Below are positions 1 through 8,156 of a DNA stretch of 64,000 nucleotides, in pieces. Position 1 is the first letter of the stretch, and the number at the start of each line of letters is the position of its first letter. The notes beneath the pieces are model-generated. The model worked only from the letters and a program-made list of their open reading frames with translations, had not been told where the DNA came from and did not search any database. A program made the translations under genes and the position numbers. The stretch lies in contig NZ_VSFC01000050.1 in assembly GCF_008084905.1 (NCBI RefSeq), positions 1 through 64,000 of the forward strand, written 5' to 3'. Origin of the DNA: Xanthomarina maritima. GTDB taxonomy: Bacteria; Bacteroidota; Bacteroidia; Flavobacteriales; Flavobacteriaceae.

Positions 1-111
1 CATACACTTGTTTTGTGTATAGCTATTTCAGGACAAGACACTGCAACATTTGTTCATGCTTGGCAAATCACTCGAAATGACGTTTATTTATATAATGTAC
101 AATTGGCTTAA
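1..111 (+). CDS. C-terminal end of an unidentified protein (partial)
   Basis: Frame 1 is open from the window edge to a TAA at 109-111, giving 36 residues that end in YNVQLA. The start lies outside the window. I do not recognise a family from this short tail. The stop overlaps the stop end of the convergent TonB-dependent receptor by four bases, a tight convergent arrangement typical of compact flavobacterial genomes. It could be a chance open frame, because 111 bases without a stop is not rare. Confidence 0.4.
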   Translation, partial: HTLVLCIAISGQDTATFVHAWQITRNDVYLYNVQLA

Positions 112-2336
112 AATCTATAACTAATATTAGCTTTCAAAAAGAACGGAGTTCCTGGAGTAAAATGTATTTCTTCTACAGGCTCTATCTCGTTTTGTAATCT
201 AGATTCTGTAGCAAATTGTGTTTCGTTCCATTCGGTATCGAAAAGGTTTTCAATAGCAATCCCAAAAACTAAATTATTTGTAAACTCATAACTTAGGTTT
301 AAATCTGTTATGAAATAACCTTCAGCAATTATAGAATTATCTTCGTTTGCTGGTCTATCGTCTAGATAACGATATCTAATGCCACCAGAGAAACCTTTTA
401 AATTATTAACCGATAATCCTCCTGTAAGTGTAAAATCTGGCGCTAATGGAATGTAATCTTCACCTGAAGGCTCATCCACACTTCTTGCATGTGTTAACGT
501 AGCATCTGTATCAAAATACAACCAATCTGTTATTTGATATCTCAAGCCTAAATCTAAACCATATCTTTCTGATTTTCCACTAGGCTCTACAATTCCTGCA
601 TCTCCAACATACACAAACTCTTGTTCCAAGAACAAATACCATAAAGCAGAATTAAACACTACTTTTTTAAATAGTTTCCAAATTGCTCCTAAATCAGCTC
701 CATAAGCTCTCGGTAAAATATCTTCTTCTTCTTGTTGAACCACAACTCTAGTATCATTAGAGTGGAAACCTATTCCTGTTTTTAAGAACCATTGTAGGTT
801 TTGATTCTGATTAAAAAAGAAGTTCAGCTTTGGATTTACAATGGTTTTTGTTTCCGAAAGTGTTTCATAATCGCTAACCAAAGCATCGTTATACATAAAT
901 TTAAAATAGTCTAAACGCAAGGCTGGAGCTACAACAAACTTTCCAAGATCTATATCTGCATTTATGTAGGCAAACATATTGGTTTCGTTTACATCTCCTA
1001 GTGCCATATAATTTAATGTTTCGTTTCTGTTTAGGGTATGCGATAATTCTACATCGTTTACAAAATCGTATCTCATTCCAAAACCTCCAGTATATGTTGC
1101 ATCTACAGATCCTAAATGAGAGTCTTTAATAAATTCAGAATTGAAACCAAAAATATCCCTAGCTTCTTTTTGTTTTATTTGGTCGCCATTAATTTGATCA
1201 TCTAAAAAGAACGTAAAGTTTGAATACAACTCAAAATTATATTGCGAATAAAACACATTGGATTTGAACTGCAAATCTTCAGCTAAAAGCGAATTATATT
1301 CCATGTTAATATTGGTTCTAGACGTGTTTCCTCCTTCAGTATCATCTATAGAACCCCAACGACTAATCATACCACTATCTACAGCTCTTTGAGGAATTTG
1401 CCCTGAAGCATCCCAACGACTATTAAAATGTGACAGTGTAACCGATAGTCTATCGTTTCCTTTTAAATAGGTTGTATATTTCCCAAAGAGGTTGATACGG
1501 TTAAAGTTTTGAGGAGAATCGTAAGGTCCATCAAACTGAATATATTCCAAAGCTATATAGGCATTTTGATTAGGTGTGTTTCCTAACAAATCGAACATTC
1601 CAAGAGTTCTCAAGGAATTAAACTGTCCGTAACTAACACTTACTTCACTAAAGCGAATATCTTCTTTGGTATTAAACTCAACAAAACCAGCTGTATTGAA
1701 ATCGCCTTTATCTGCATAATAAGGTCCTTTTCCGAAGTTAATATTATTGATGGTTTCTGGTATAAGAAAATGTAAATCGCTATAGCCTTGTCCATGAGCA
1801 TGAGACACCATGTTAACTGGAATACCATCTACAGACAGGTTGATATCTGTTCCATGATCGATATCAAAACCACGCAAAAATATTTGTTCTGCCTTACCTC
1901 CACCTGCATGCTGCCCAATAATTAAGCCTGGAACTGTACGCAAAATTTCTTGAGAGGAATTTACAGGATTTGTTTCTAAATCTACTTTCGACAAACTACT
2001 TAAAGCATCAATTTGTTCAGTTATTACTAACTCGTCCAATAAAATAGTTTTGCTTTTTAAAACTATTGAAAGTCCATTTTTGAAATGACTCTCTTTTACT
2101 ACAATAAATGATTTTTCATATCCTAATAAACCAATAGTTAATGAATCTCCTACCGCATTGTTTTCTATTATAAAAGATCCATTGGCTATAGTATGTGCAT
2201 GACTGGAAGATTTAGTATTATAGACATAAACAGCCTCTAATGGCTTTTGGTTGTCGTCTGTAACAATCCCTTTTATGTCTTGAGCATGAGCATTATAAAA
2301 AAATAAAAGCGTTAAGATTGTAAAAAGTCTTTTCAT
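108..2336 (-). CDS. TonB-dependent outer-membrane receptor
   Basis: The 742-residue product has a signal peptide (residues 1-19, ending NAHAQ). A carboxypeptidase-regulatory-like beta-sandwich follows (about 20-100), then a plug domain (about 110-230) and a long beta-barrel that ends in the expected aromatic residue (ISYRF). The family moves substrates across the outer membrane using TonB energy. The plug is unusually histidine-rich, with His143, His161, His179, His181 and His189 in segments GQHAGGGK, DHGTD and SHAHGQGYSDLHF. This may point to a metal or metal-complex ligand, but that is inference. A candidate ECF-type promoter lies about 160 bp upstream and matches the one in front of the DUF4331 operon. 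The divergent neighbour is an ECF sigma factor, so regulation by that factor is plausible. It is not a SusC-type partner, as no SusD is adjacent. Confidence 0.93.
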   Translation of the reverse strand: MKRLFTILTLLFFYNAHAQDIKGIVTDDNQKPLEAVYVYNTKSSSHAHTIANGSFIIENNAVGDSLTIGLLGYEKSFIVVKESHFKNGLSIVLKSKTILLDELVITEQIDALSSLSKVDLETNPVNSSQEILRTVPGLIIGQHAGGGKAEQIFLRGFDIDHGTDINLSVDGIPVNMVSHAHGQGYSDLHFLIPETINNINFGKGPYYADKGDFNTAGFVEFNTKEDIRFSEVSVSYGQFNSLRTLGMFDLLGNTPNQNAYIALEYIQFDGPYDSPQNFNRINLFGKYTTYLKGNDRLSVTLSHFNSRWDASGQIPQRAVDSGMISRWGSIDDTEGGNTSRTNINMEYNSLLAEDLQFKSNVFYSQYNFELYSNFTFFLDDQINGDQIKQKEARDIFGFNSEFIKDSHLGSVDATYTGGFGMRYDFVNDVELSHTLNRNETLNYMALGDVNETNMFAYINADIDLGKFVVAPALRLDYFKFMYNDALVSDYETLSETKTIVNPKLNFFFNQNQNLQWFLKTGIGFHSNDTRVVVQQEEEDILPRAYGADLGAIWKLFKKVVFNSALWYLFLEQEFVYVGDAGIVEPSGKSERYGLDLGLRYQITDWLYFDTDATLTHARSVDEPSGEDYIPLAPDFTLTGGLSVNNLKGFSGGIRYRYLDDRPANEDNSIIAEGYFITDLNLSYEFTNNLVFGIAIENLFDTEWNETQFATESRLQNEIEPVEEIHFTPGTPFFLKANISYRF

Positions 2337-2494
2337 ATTGATTAATTATATATTGGATAATAAATGATTAACTGGTAAAAATATAACGACATATATAACC
2401 GCTTTTTAACGTTAACAGCTTTTTAACTTTTGCTATTTACTACTTTTCAAAACCTAAAGTCAAACTATTATTATTTACCAATTTGTCTTGTACA

Positions 2495-2526
2495 AATACC
2501 TACGAAAAAAAATGACATTAGGTTTT
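2495..2526 (-). promoter_or_regulatory. candidate ECF sigma promoter upstream of the TonB receptor
   Basis: On the minus strand AAAACC (2526-2521) is followed after exactly 16 bases by CGTAGGTATT (2504-2495). The same two blocks with the same 16-base spacer recur at 9473-9442, upstream of the DUF4331 operon. The spacing and the CGT-type -10 box resemble ECF promoters in general. The start codon of the receptor is about 160 bases downstream, so the leader would be long. Confidence 0.55.
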
Positions 2527-2606
2527 ATAAACTTCTTAAATAAACATTTATTTATACAATGATTATCATATATTTTAGTATTTTAGAAACTTATTAAAAA
2601 CACTAT

Positions 2607-3137
2607 ATGCAATTAGAACAACTTGTTTCTAAATTTCAAAACAAAGACGAAAAAGCTTTTGAAACTTTATACCACATGTATAGCGAAAGCATGCTTGGCG
2701 TTATTTATAATATTGTTAGAGATCAAGATATAGCTCAAGACGTAATGCAGGAAGTTTTTATAAAAGCTTGGCATAGTGCAGACAGCTATTCTCCACAAAA
2801 AGGGAGATTTTTCACCTGGCTGATAAACATTTCTAGAAATGCAGCTATAGATAAGATACGCTCTAAAAGCTTTAAAAACTCAGGTAAAAACCTCAATTCA
2901 GATTATTTCGTAGATATCATACAAGACCATGATAACTTGGACGAAAAAACCGATGCCATTGGCATTAAAAAGTTTGTTAGTAAACTGAAAAAAAAGTGCA
3001 TTGAAGTCATTGAACTTTTATATTTTAAAGGGTACACACAAAAAGAAGCCTCAGAAACTTTAGACATGCCTATTGGAACTGTAAAAACAAGAAATAGAAA
3101 TTGTATAAACGAGCTAAGACTCATGCTCGACGTTTAG
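2607..3137 (+). CDS. ECF-type RNA polymerase sigma factor
   Basis: The 176-residue product has sigma-70 region 2 (about 10-80, with the core-binding stretch DQDIAQDVMQEVFIKAW and the DNA-melting part RFFTWLINISRNAAIDKIR). Region 4 follows (about 118-170, with a helix-turn-helix around GYTQKEASETLDMPIGTVKTR). There is no region 3, as in ECF factors. The ATG is the first in frame and the anti-sigma gene follows after one base, so the two are cotranscribed and probably translationally coupled. The receptor gene is divergent. Likely targets are the receptor and the DUF4331 operon, judged from shared promoter-like elements; this is inference. No copy of that element faces the sigma gene itself. 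Confidence 0.93.
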   Translation: MQLEQLVSKFQNKDEKAFETLYHMYSESMLGVIYNIVRDQDIAQDVMQEVFIKAWHSADSYSPQKGRFFTWLINISRNAAIDKIRSKSFKNSGKNLNSDYFVDIIQDHDNLDEKTDAIGIKKFVSKLKKKCIEVIELLYFKGYTQKEASETLDMPIGTVKTRNRNCINELRLMLDV

Positions 3138-3138
3138 T

Positions 3139-3945
3139 ATGGATATTAAAGACTACATAGAATCTGGAATTTTAGAGCTGTATGTTGCAGGATCACTTTC
3201 TGAAAAAGAGAATCAGGAAATCTATGCGCAATTATTAAAACATCCAGAATTACTAGACGAAGTTTTAAAAATAGAGTCAACCATAGTAAAACTAACAGCA
3301 GCAGTATCTCCAACAGACACGAAACATTTGTTTAAAGCTGTAAAAGAAAAACTAGGTATAATTACAGACAAAGAAACTACCGTTAGACCATTACACAAAC
3401 CTGGAACAAATTGGTTTAGTTTTGTAGGTTGGGCAGCATCGCTTGTTATAGGACTTGGTTTATTTTGGTTTATTATTGAGAATAACGACTTAAAAGAACA
3501 AATTCAAACGGTAGAAACAGACAAGGAACTTTTAGAAGTAACTATTGAAAAATATAGTAACGATTTAACCGAAACTAAACAACTCATCACTTTCTTAAGA
3601 GACAAAGACATTATTGCTGTACCACTTGCTGGACAAGCTGTATCTCCAGACTCTTATGCAAAAGCTTATTGGGATAAAAAAACCAACACAGTTGTTTTAG
3701 ATGTACAAGGTTTACCAGAACCACCACAAGGAAAAGTGTATCAGGTTTGGTCTTTAACTTTGAATCCGTTAACACCAACCAGTCTTGGAACCATAGATAC
3801 CTTTAGTACAGACGAGAACAAACTCTTTACTATTGAAAATGCCAATGCTACTGAAGCCTTTGGGATTACTTTAGAACCAGCAGGTGGAAGCGAATCTCCT
3901 ACTCTTGAGCAATTGTATACGCTTGGAGTTGTAGAAGCGTCTTAG
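3139..3945 (+). CDS. RskA-type anti-sigma factor
   Basis: The 268-residue protein has a cytoplasmic N-terminal part (1-90) and one membrane span (about residues 93-113, WFSFVGWAASLVIGLGLFWF). A coiled-coil-like stretch follows (115-160), then a periplasmic anti-sigma-K (RskA) domain with the typical LPEPPQGKVYQVW motif. The N-terminal segment has the layout of an anti-sigma domain but lacks an obvious zinc-binding HxxxCxxC. It starts one base after the sigma gene stop and is followed by a hairpin terminator, so the operon is just these two genes. It presumably holds the upstream sigma factor inactive until a periplasmic signal arrives. The signal cannot be read from sequence. Confidence 0.9.
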   Translation: MDIKDYIESGILELYVAGSLSEKENQEIYAQLLKHPELLDEVLKIESTIVKLTAAVSPTDTKHLFKAVKEKLGIITDKETTVRPLHKPGTNWFSFVGWAASLVIGLGLFWFIIENNDLKEQIQTVETDKELLEVTIEKYSNDLTETKQLITFLRDKDIIAVPLAGQAVSPDSYAKAYWDKKTNTVVLDVQGLPEPPQGKVYQVWSLTLNPLTPTSLGTIDTFSTDENKLFTIENANATEAFGITLEPAGGSESPTLEQLYTLGVVEAS

Positions 3946-3980
3946 GGTTTAAATTCATTTTATTGAACATATTTACTTCT

Positions 3981-4031
3981 AATAACTCATTGTCGCTATT
4001 AATTTTGTGGATAATGAGTTATTTGTTTTTT
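3981..4031 (+). terminator. intrinsic terminator of the sigma/anti-sigma operon
   Basis: A perfect 11-base inverted repeat, AATAACTCATT (3981-3991) and AATGAGTTATT (4013-4023), is followed by TGTTTTTTAT. The loop is 21 bases, longer than usual, but the U-tract supports termination on the plus strand 36 bases after the anti-sigma stop. Confidence 0.65.
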
Positions 4032-4136
4032 ATAAAACTTATTTAAATATTTTGATATTAAAGACTATCCATAACTTTGAGATTTAAGGGTAAAAGCACA
4101 TGAAATATCTTTTTTAAAATATTACAAACCAAACCC

Positions 4137-4164
4137 TTGACACAGATTGACACAAATTGACACA
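4137..4164 (+). repeat. three TTGACACA repeats with 10-base period
   Basis: TTGACACA occurs at 4137-4144, 4147-4154 and 4157-4164, separated by GA and AA. The period matches one helical turn, so the copies lie on the same DNA face. This suits an iterated protein-binding site upstream of the 4389 gene, but no regulator can be named. Confidence 0.6.
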
Positions 4165-4197
4165 TATATGCTATTTTAAGGTGGTTTTGTTTGAGAC

Positions 4198-4261
4198 TTG
4201 TTCGAGAACGACTTTACTGTATTTTTTAAAAATCGAGCTTTTTGAGAGGGTTCTCGAACAA
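4198..4261. repeat. REP-like inverted repeat
   Basis: TTGTTCGAGAAC at 4198-4209 is perfectly inverted as GTTCTCGAACAA at 4250-4261 with a 40-base interior that is itself rich in T/A tracts. The TTCGAGAAC core resembles the imperfect palindromes often scattered between genes in flavobacteria. There is no other copy in this window that I noticed. Confidence 0.5.
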
Positions 4262-4388
4262 AACTGGAAGCAAAACCCTAAAAAACCCATTAGAAAGACT
4301 AGAAAACTATGTTACTTTAGTAGCTTGTATATCGTGGATATGGACTATTGTATGTATACAATTGTTGGCTAATATTAAGAACAAAATA

Positions 4389-5198
4389 ATGAATAAAATT
4401 ATATATATTCTGATTTTAGGAATACTACCTATTTCTGCCTTTTCACAAGAAATATCTAATAAAATAATACTGGATTCAATAATAAAAGAAGCTGACTTAC
4501 TTTATAATTATGAGAAAATTACATGGAACTCTACAGATTTGGCTTATTCAAATAAACGAATTAAAGAAAATATTGGGACGTATATAGTGTATCATTCTAA
4601 TGACACACTTTTTGCTGTTTTTGCAGATAAAGAATATAAAAATCAAATAGCAAAATATACTTTTACCAAGAAAAATTTAAAAGTTCCCTGCTCAGAGGAT
4701 TTTGAAATTAAACCAATACCAGAAAAAATTTCAAAAATATTTGAAATTAAAAATGTTATTCTCAATAATCTTAATTCTAATTCAGAAAAATATAGTTTCA
4801 GCTTTCAAAAAGGTTTTAATCCAAACCCAGTATTGATTCCTGAAGTTAATGGATTTAAACTTTATATAATTATTGGGACGCCTAACTCAAATGTAATTCC
4901 CTTTGGAAATGATTATTTATTTAAAACAGACAAAAGAGGAAATATTATATATTGGAGAAAATTTCATAAAACATTAATAGCTACTCAAACTAAAGGTCCG
5001 AACAACGAAGTTGTTGTTTCTGCAATACATTCTCATTTAAAAATGACGCCCTACATTTCGGCAACTGATATTTGCACATTTAGATTATATGGATTTGATT
5101 TATTTGGAATAGAAGAATTTATAGTGACTTCTACTGCATTAAATAAGTTATTTATATATAACGCAAAACAAAATTCAATAACAGAAACAGATTTATAA
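4389..5198 (+). CDS. exported protein of unknown function
   Basis: I chose the ATG at 4389 because it opens a clear signal peptide (MNKIIYILILGILPISAFSQ). The longer frame begins with a TTG inside the inverted repeat and has no export signal at its end. The mature protein is about 249 residues and hydrophilic, with no motif I recognise. Segments such as GTPNSNVIPFGNDYLFKTD and the repeated short Tyr/Phe-rich beta-like strands suggest a globular beta-rich periplasmic or secreted protein. It stands alone between a terminator and a convergent TPR gene. Its A+T content appears slightly higher than that of its neighbours, so recent acquisition is possible but unproven. Confidence 0.75.
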   Translation: MNKIIYILILGILPISAFSQEISNKIILDSIIKEADLLYNYEKITWNSTDLAYSNKRIKENIGTYIVYHSNDTLFAVFADKEYKNQIAKYTFTKKNLKVPCSEDFEIKPIPEKISKIFEIKNVILNNLNSNSEKYSFSFQKGFNPNPVLIPEVNGFKLYIIIGTPNSNVIPFGNDYLFKTDKRGNIIYWRKFHKTLIATQTKGPNNEVVVSAIHSHLKMTPYISATDICTFRLYGFDLFGIEEFIVTSTALNKLFIYNAKQNSITETDL

Positions 5199-5231
5199 AA
5201 GTAAGCCAACATCGTGCTGAGACACCTATAT

Positions 5232-5272
5232 AAAAAAACAAAAACGCCAAGCTTAAACAAACTTGACGTTTT
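5232..5272 (-). terminator. terminator of the TPR/DUF4331 operon
   Basis: The arms AAAACGCCAAGCTT (5241-5254) and AAACTTGACGTTTT (5259-5272) pair fully only on the minus-strand transcript, where two positions become G-U wobbles. The A-run at 5232-5240 supplies the U-tract in the same direction. It lies about 100 bases past the TPR gene stop. Confidence 0.65.
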
Positions 5273-5373
5273 CACAAAAAACCAACAAAAAACACTAGCA
5301 AATCCCTCAATATGTATTTTTAACTTAAAAAAACATGTTTTTTATTGGTTTAGACTACTTCAATATTCATAGA

Positions 5374-6669
5374 TTAAATTTTAAGAATCTCACGTTCCAT
5401 AACTGGTCCAAGCTCAAATGTACTTTCTAATAATTCTTTTTTTAAATTTTCAGCTTCAGCTATTTTCCCATTGGCTTTGTAAATTTTAGCTAAATGAAAT
5501 AAAACTTCAGGTTCGAATGTTTTATTTGCAACATGTTCTTCGGCTACAATTAAAGCATTAATATATTTTCCTTTATTATAGTAGGTCCAAGCCAACAAAT
5601 CGTAAGACTGTGGTGTGGGTCTATTTTCAATTTCGGTATTTGCAATTTGTTGAGCTTTATCTATTTTTTGTAATTCTTCAGCATATAATATAGCGTTATA
5701 CTTATTGTACATATTGCCATATTTTGTGTTGGCAACGGCATTAAAATATTGATTTAGATTTTTTTCTTTTTCTTCTAAATTGTTTTGGTATTCAGCAATA
5801 TCAGATTTAAACAAATAATAATCTGGTGCTTGATGATTATTAGAAATACTATTTAAAATACGAAGGGCTTCATCTGGATTTTTTTCATAAGAATAAACAA
5901 TCCAAGCAATTCCTTTTTTTGCATAGGCATTGTCTGGATGTAATGCCAAGGCTTTTAAATAATAGGTGTAAGACTTATCTATTTCTCCGTTATGTCCGTA
6001 AAAATCAGCAATGTTTGTGTAGGTCCATTGCTTAAAGTCAGCCATATTAGAAGATTCTGAAATAGCCATAGCTTGTTCCATATATTTTATAGCAGCCTGT
6101 AAATCTCCTTGATGATCGCTCCATTTTGACAAACGGATTAAGTAATCGAAATCTGAAACATCTTTAATTTCATAAAGGTATGTTTTAGCCATTTCGTGAT
6201 TTCCTAATTCTAAATAGACATCAAAAAGCATCTTTTGAGTGCCTTTTAAATTTTCTCCTATGGTTTCTGCTTTTTTCAAAAGTTCCAAAGACTCTTTAAA
6301 TCTATGTTGCGAAATATAATTTCTTGCTAGAGCTCTTAAATAACCTGATTGCATGTAATTTGTGCGTTTATTTGCTTGAATCAAGCTTTCTTCAGCATGA
6401 ATTAAATAATCGATATCTCCAGTAGTATGAAACATTTTAGATTGTGCCGAAGCAATTTTAGTCAAATAAGGAAACTGACTCGGTTCTTTTTCTAGCTTTT
6501 CTTCCCAAAATTTAAGTTCCTCAGTGGCTTTTTGCTTTGTTATATTTTCTTTTGATTCCAGATATAGATTATAATCTTCTACATCTGTAATTTTGTTTTG
6601 GTTTGTATGACAACTGGTTAAAAACAGTAGCAATACAACCATTAGTATACATTTGTTAAACGTTTTCAT
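5374..6669 (-). CDS. TPR-repeat lipoprotein
   Basis: The 431-residue product has a lipoprotein signal (VVLLLFLTSC, Cys20), so it is probably anchored in a membrane facing the periplasm. At least six to eight degenerate tetratricopeptide repeats follow; one clear repeat is WTYTNIADFYGHNGEIDKSY with the next helix pair YLKALALHPDNAYAKKGIAW. TPR arrays are protein-binding scaffolds and no catalytic motif is seen. It is the last gene of the DUF4331 operon (73 bases after the C-half gene) and a terminator follows. Its conserved placement suggests that it acts with the DUF4331 products or the receptor, which is inference. Confidence 0.85.
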   Translation of the reverse strand: MKTFNKCILMVVLLLFLTSCHTNQNKITDVEDYNLYLESKENITKQKATEELKFWEEKLEKEPSQFPYLTKIASAQSKMFHTTGDIDYLIHAEESLIQANKRTNYMQSGYLRALARNYISQHRFKESLELLKKAETIGENLKGTQKMLFDVYLELGNHEMAKTYLYEIKDVSDFDYLIRLSKWSDHQGDLQAAIKYMEQAMAISESSNMADFKQWTYTNIADFYGHNGEIDKSYTYYLKALALHPDNAYAKKGIAWIVYSYEKNPDEALRILNSISNNHQAPDYYLFKSDIAEYQNNLEEKEKNLNQYFNAVANTKYGNMYNKYNAILYAEELQKIDKAQQIANTEIENRPTPQSYDLLAWTYYNKGKYINALIVAEEHVANKTFEPEVLFHLAKIYKANGKIAEAENLKKELLESTFELGPVMEREILKI

Positions 6670-6742
6670 TTTGTTTGTTTTTTGTTTTGTTTTTAAAAAA
6701 AATCAGAGCACACTTGAAGCATGCTCTGATTATGAGCATATT

Positions 6743-7330
6743 TTACCAAGGTGAGGCGAGATATGGGAAATCACCTAAAAATGCTTTATCGTTAGCATCT
6801 ACGTTATCGTTTGATAATGTTGGATATTCCGGATTTGTTAATCCAGTTTCACCTCCAAAAATCAAAATAAGTTCTACAGTAATCACATCGTCTGTTAAAG
6901 CTCTTCCTGTTAAAACATTCGTTCCATCAAAGAAAGTTGTTACACCATCTAATGAGACGTTTAACACATCTGTAGCTAATAAGCCTGTAAAAGTTGCAGC
7001 ATCTAATCCTAATGCATTTGTGTCTTCAGGATTAGCATAAGCTGGACTTAAAGCCATTAAATTAGTTTGAAACATAGATTGAAACAGAGAGTTTTGTTCC
7101 GAAGGAATAGTCGTGTTAAACATATCTTTGCTAGTTGAACTAACAAAAACCGTGTTTACAGCAGGTCTTCCCATCTGGTCTTCCTGTAAATAGATTGCTT
7201 GAAATGGATTGCCTTTTTTATAGACTTCTTCTTCTTTTTGAATATCCATCTGATCGTTGTCGCTACAGCTAAATGCCATAAACGCTATAATTGCAGATAA
7301 TGCGACTAGTTTTATATTATAAATTTTCAT
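6743..7330 (-). CDS. DUF4331 C-terminal half, lipoprotein (copy 2)
   Basis: The 195-residue product has a lipobox (AFMAFSC) and then only the C-terminal part of a DUF4331 protein: QMGRPAVNTVF, LTGRALTDDVITVEL, LSNDNVDANDKAFL and a FPYLASPW end. In fused family members this part follows directly on the half encoded by the upstream gene. The gene begins 17 bases after that N-half gene, so the pair is cotranscribed. DUF4331 has no established biochemical role. This protein is a close paralogue of the one at 8157-8729, and both keep all motifs. The C-half is therefore probably a surface or periplasmic lipoprotein that rejoins its N-half non-covalently; that is inference. Confidence 0.85.
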   Translation of the reverse strand: MKIYNIKLVALSAIIAFMAFSCSDNDQMDIQKEEEVYKKGNPFQAIYLQEDQMGRPAVNTVFVSSTSKDMFNTTIPSEQNSLFQSMFQTNLMALSPAYANPEDTNALGLDAATFTGLLATDVLNVSLDGVTTFFDGTNVLTGRALTDDVITVELILIFGGETGLTNPEYPTLSNDNVDANDKAFLGDFPYLASPW

Positions 7331-7347
7331 GATTTTCGTTTTTTGGA

Positions 7348-8010
7348 TTATTGTTTTCTTTTAGATTCTACCCAAGTGTTTATAGTACCTGTACCTCCAA
7401 TCATGGATTTAGGTACTTCAACAACTACAGATAAAACATTAGTACCAGCAAAAGTGTCTGCTCCAGGATTGTTAAATCCAGTGGCATTACCACTAATAAT
7501 AGCACTATATTGTGCAAAGTCCATAAAAAACGGATCATCTCTAGGTCCTGCAAAGATTGACATTCCATCACTAGAAGTGTTAATAATTGCCTGAGAACCA
7601 TAAGGAGTAATTTCTACTTTAGAAACATCGTTGCCAAAATTTGATGCTTCTAGAGTGCTTATTAAACCTGTTTGCGAAGGTGCAACTGGTCCAATAACAT
7701 TCATTTTGTCATCTTTCCTAATAGCTTGAATGACTAAGTCCTCAATATTATCTCCATTAGTATCAATGTTAAATTCAATCATAACATTTTCGTCAAAACT
7801 AGCATTTGCAGTTGCTCCTGGACTTAAAAGCCCTTGAAGGTTCGCTACAAACACCATGTTGTCTGTATTTTTCGCCTGAAAAACATAGAAGTCTGTAATA
7901 TCGCTAGCACCACCAGCTACTTCTGGAGCATCAATGTGGTCTGCTGCGATAATGAATAAACCAGCAGCAAACAGCAAACTGATTCCAAAAATTTGATTCA
8001 TTTTTTTCAT
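7348..8010 (-). CDS. DUF4331 N-terminal half, secreted (copy 2)
   Basis: The 220-residue product carries a signal peptide (cleavage near FIIAADHIDAP) and the N-terminal DUF4331 motifs: ADHIDAPEVAGGASDITDFYVF, IFAGPRDDPFFMDF and TGFNNPGADTFAGTNV. The end is NTWVESKRKQ, just where fused family members would continue into QMGRP. That continuation is encoded by the next gene. Most positions are identical to the copy at 8752-9402, apart from the middle (about residues 110-150). The two copies probably arose by duplication of the two-gene unit. Start ATG at 8010; a second ATG four codons on is also possible. Confidence 0.87.
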   Translation of the reverse strand: MKKMNQIFGISLLFAAGLFIIAADHIDAPEVAGGASDITDFYVFQAKNTDNMVFVANLQGLLSPGATANASFDENVMIEFNIDTNGDNIEDLVIQAIRKDDKMNVIGPVAPSQTGLISTLEASNFGNDVSKVEITPYGSQAIINTSSDGMSIFAGPRDDPFFMDFAQYSAIISGNATGFNNPGADTFAGTNVLSVVVEVPKSMIGGTGTINTWVESKRKQ

Positions 8011-8113
8011 AATAAATGTATTTAATTAATAAATTATTTTTTCACAACATTGAGGCTTCTTATAGTAGATATGGTTTGCTAATCTGGCTAGGTTAAGTAT
8101 TAAGATTTAAGTG

Positions 8114-8148
8114 ATAGCATCAACATGTGATAACCATGCTGATGCTAT
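8114..8148 (-). other. hairpin between the two DUF4331 gene pairs
   Basis: ATAGCATCAACATG (8114-8127) and CATGCTGATGCTAT (8135-8148) form a 14-base stem with a 7-base loop, complete on the minus strand through one G-U wobble. It begins 9 bases after the stop of the upstream C-half gene. No U-tract follows, so partial termination or mRNA processing seems more likely than a full stop. Confidence 0.5.
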
Positions 8149-8156
8149 TTATTATT

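Larger units (their letters stand above)
3946..4388. other. 443-base intergenic region with terminator, short tandem repeat and inverted repeat
   Basis: This is the longest gene-free stretch in the window. It holds the terminator at 3981-4031, three TTGACACA copies spaced by exactly 10 bases (4137-4164), and a perfect 12-base inverted repeat (4198-4209 and 4250-4261). Open frames can be drawn across 4157-4388, but they use poor starts, run through the inverted repeat and show no protein-like composition. I regard them as non-coding. Confidence 0.6.

Noticed and set aside
4157-4388. open frames across the intergenic repeat region and the upstream extension of the 4389 gene
   Set aside because: They run through an inverted repeat, use TTG or weak starts and have no signal peptide; the ATG at 4389 opens a clear export signal.
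6675-7594. plus-strand frames (6675-7040, 7343-7594) opposite the DUF4331 genes
   Set aside because: They are antisense shadows of strongly supported lipoprotein and secreted-protein genes.
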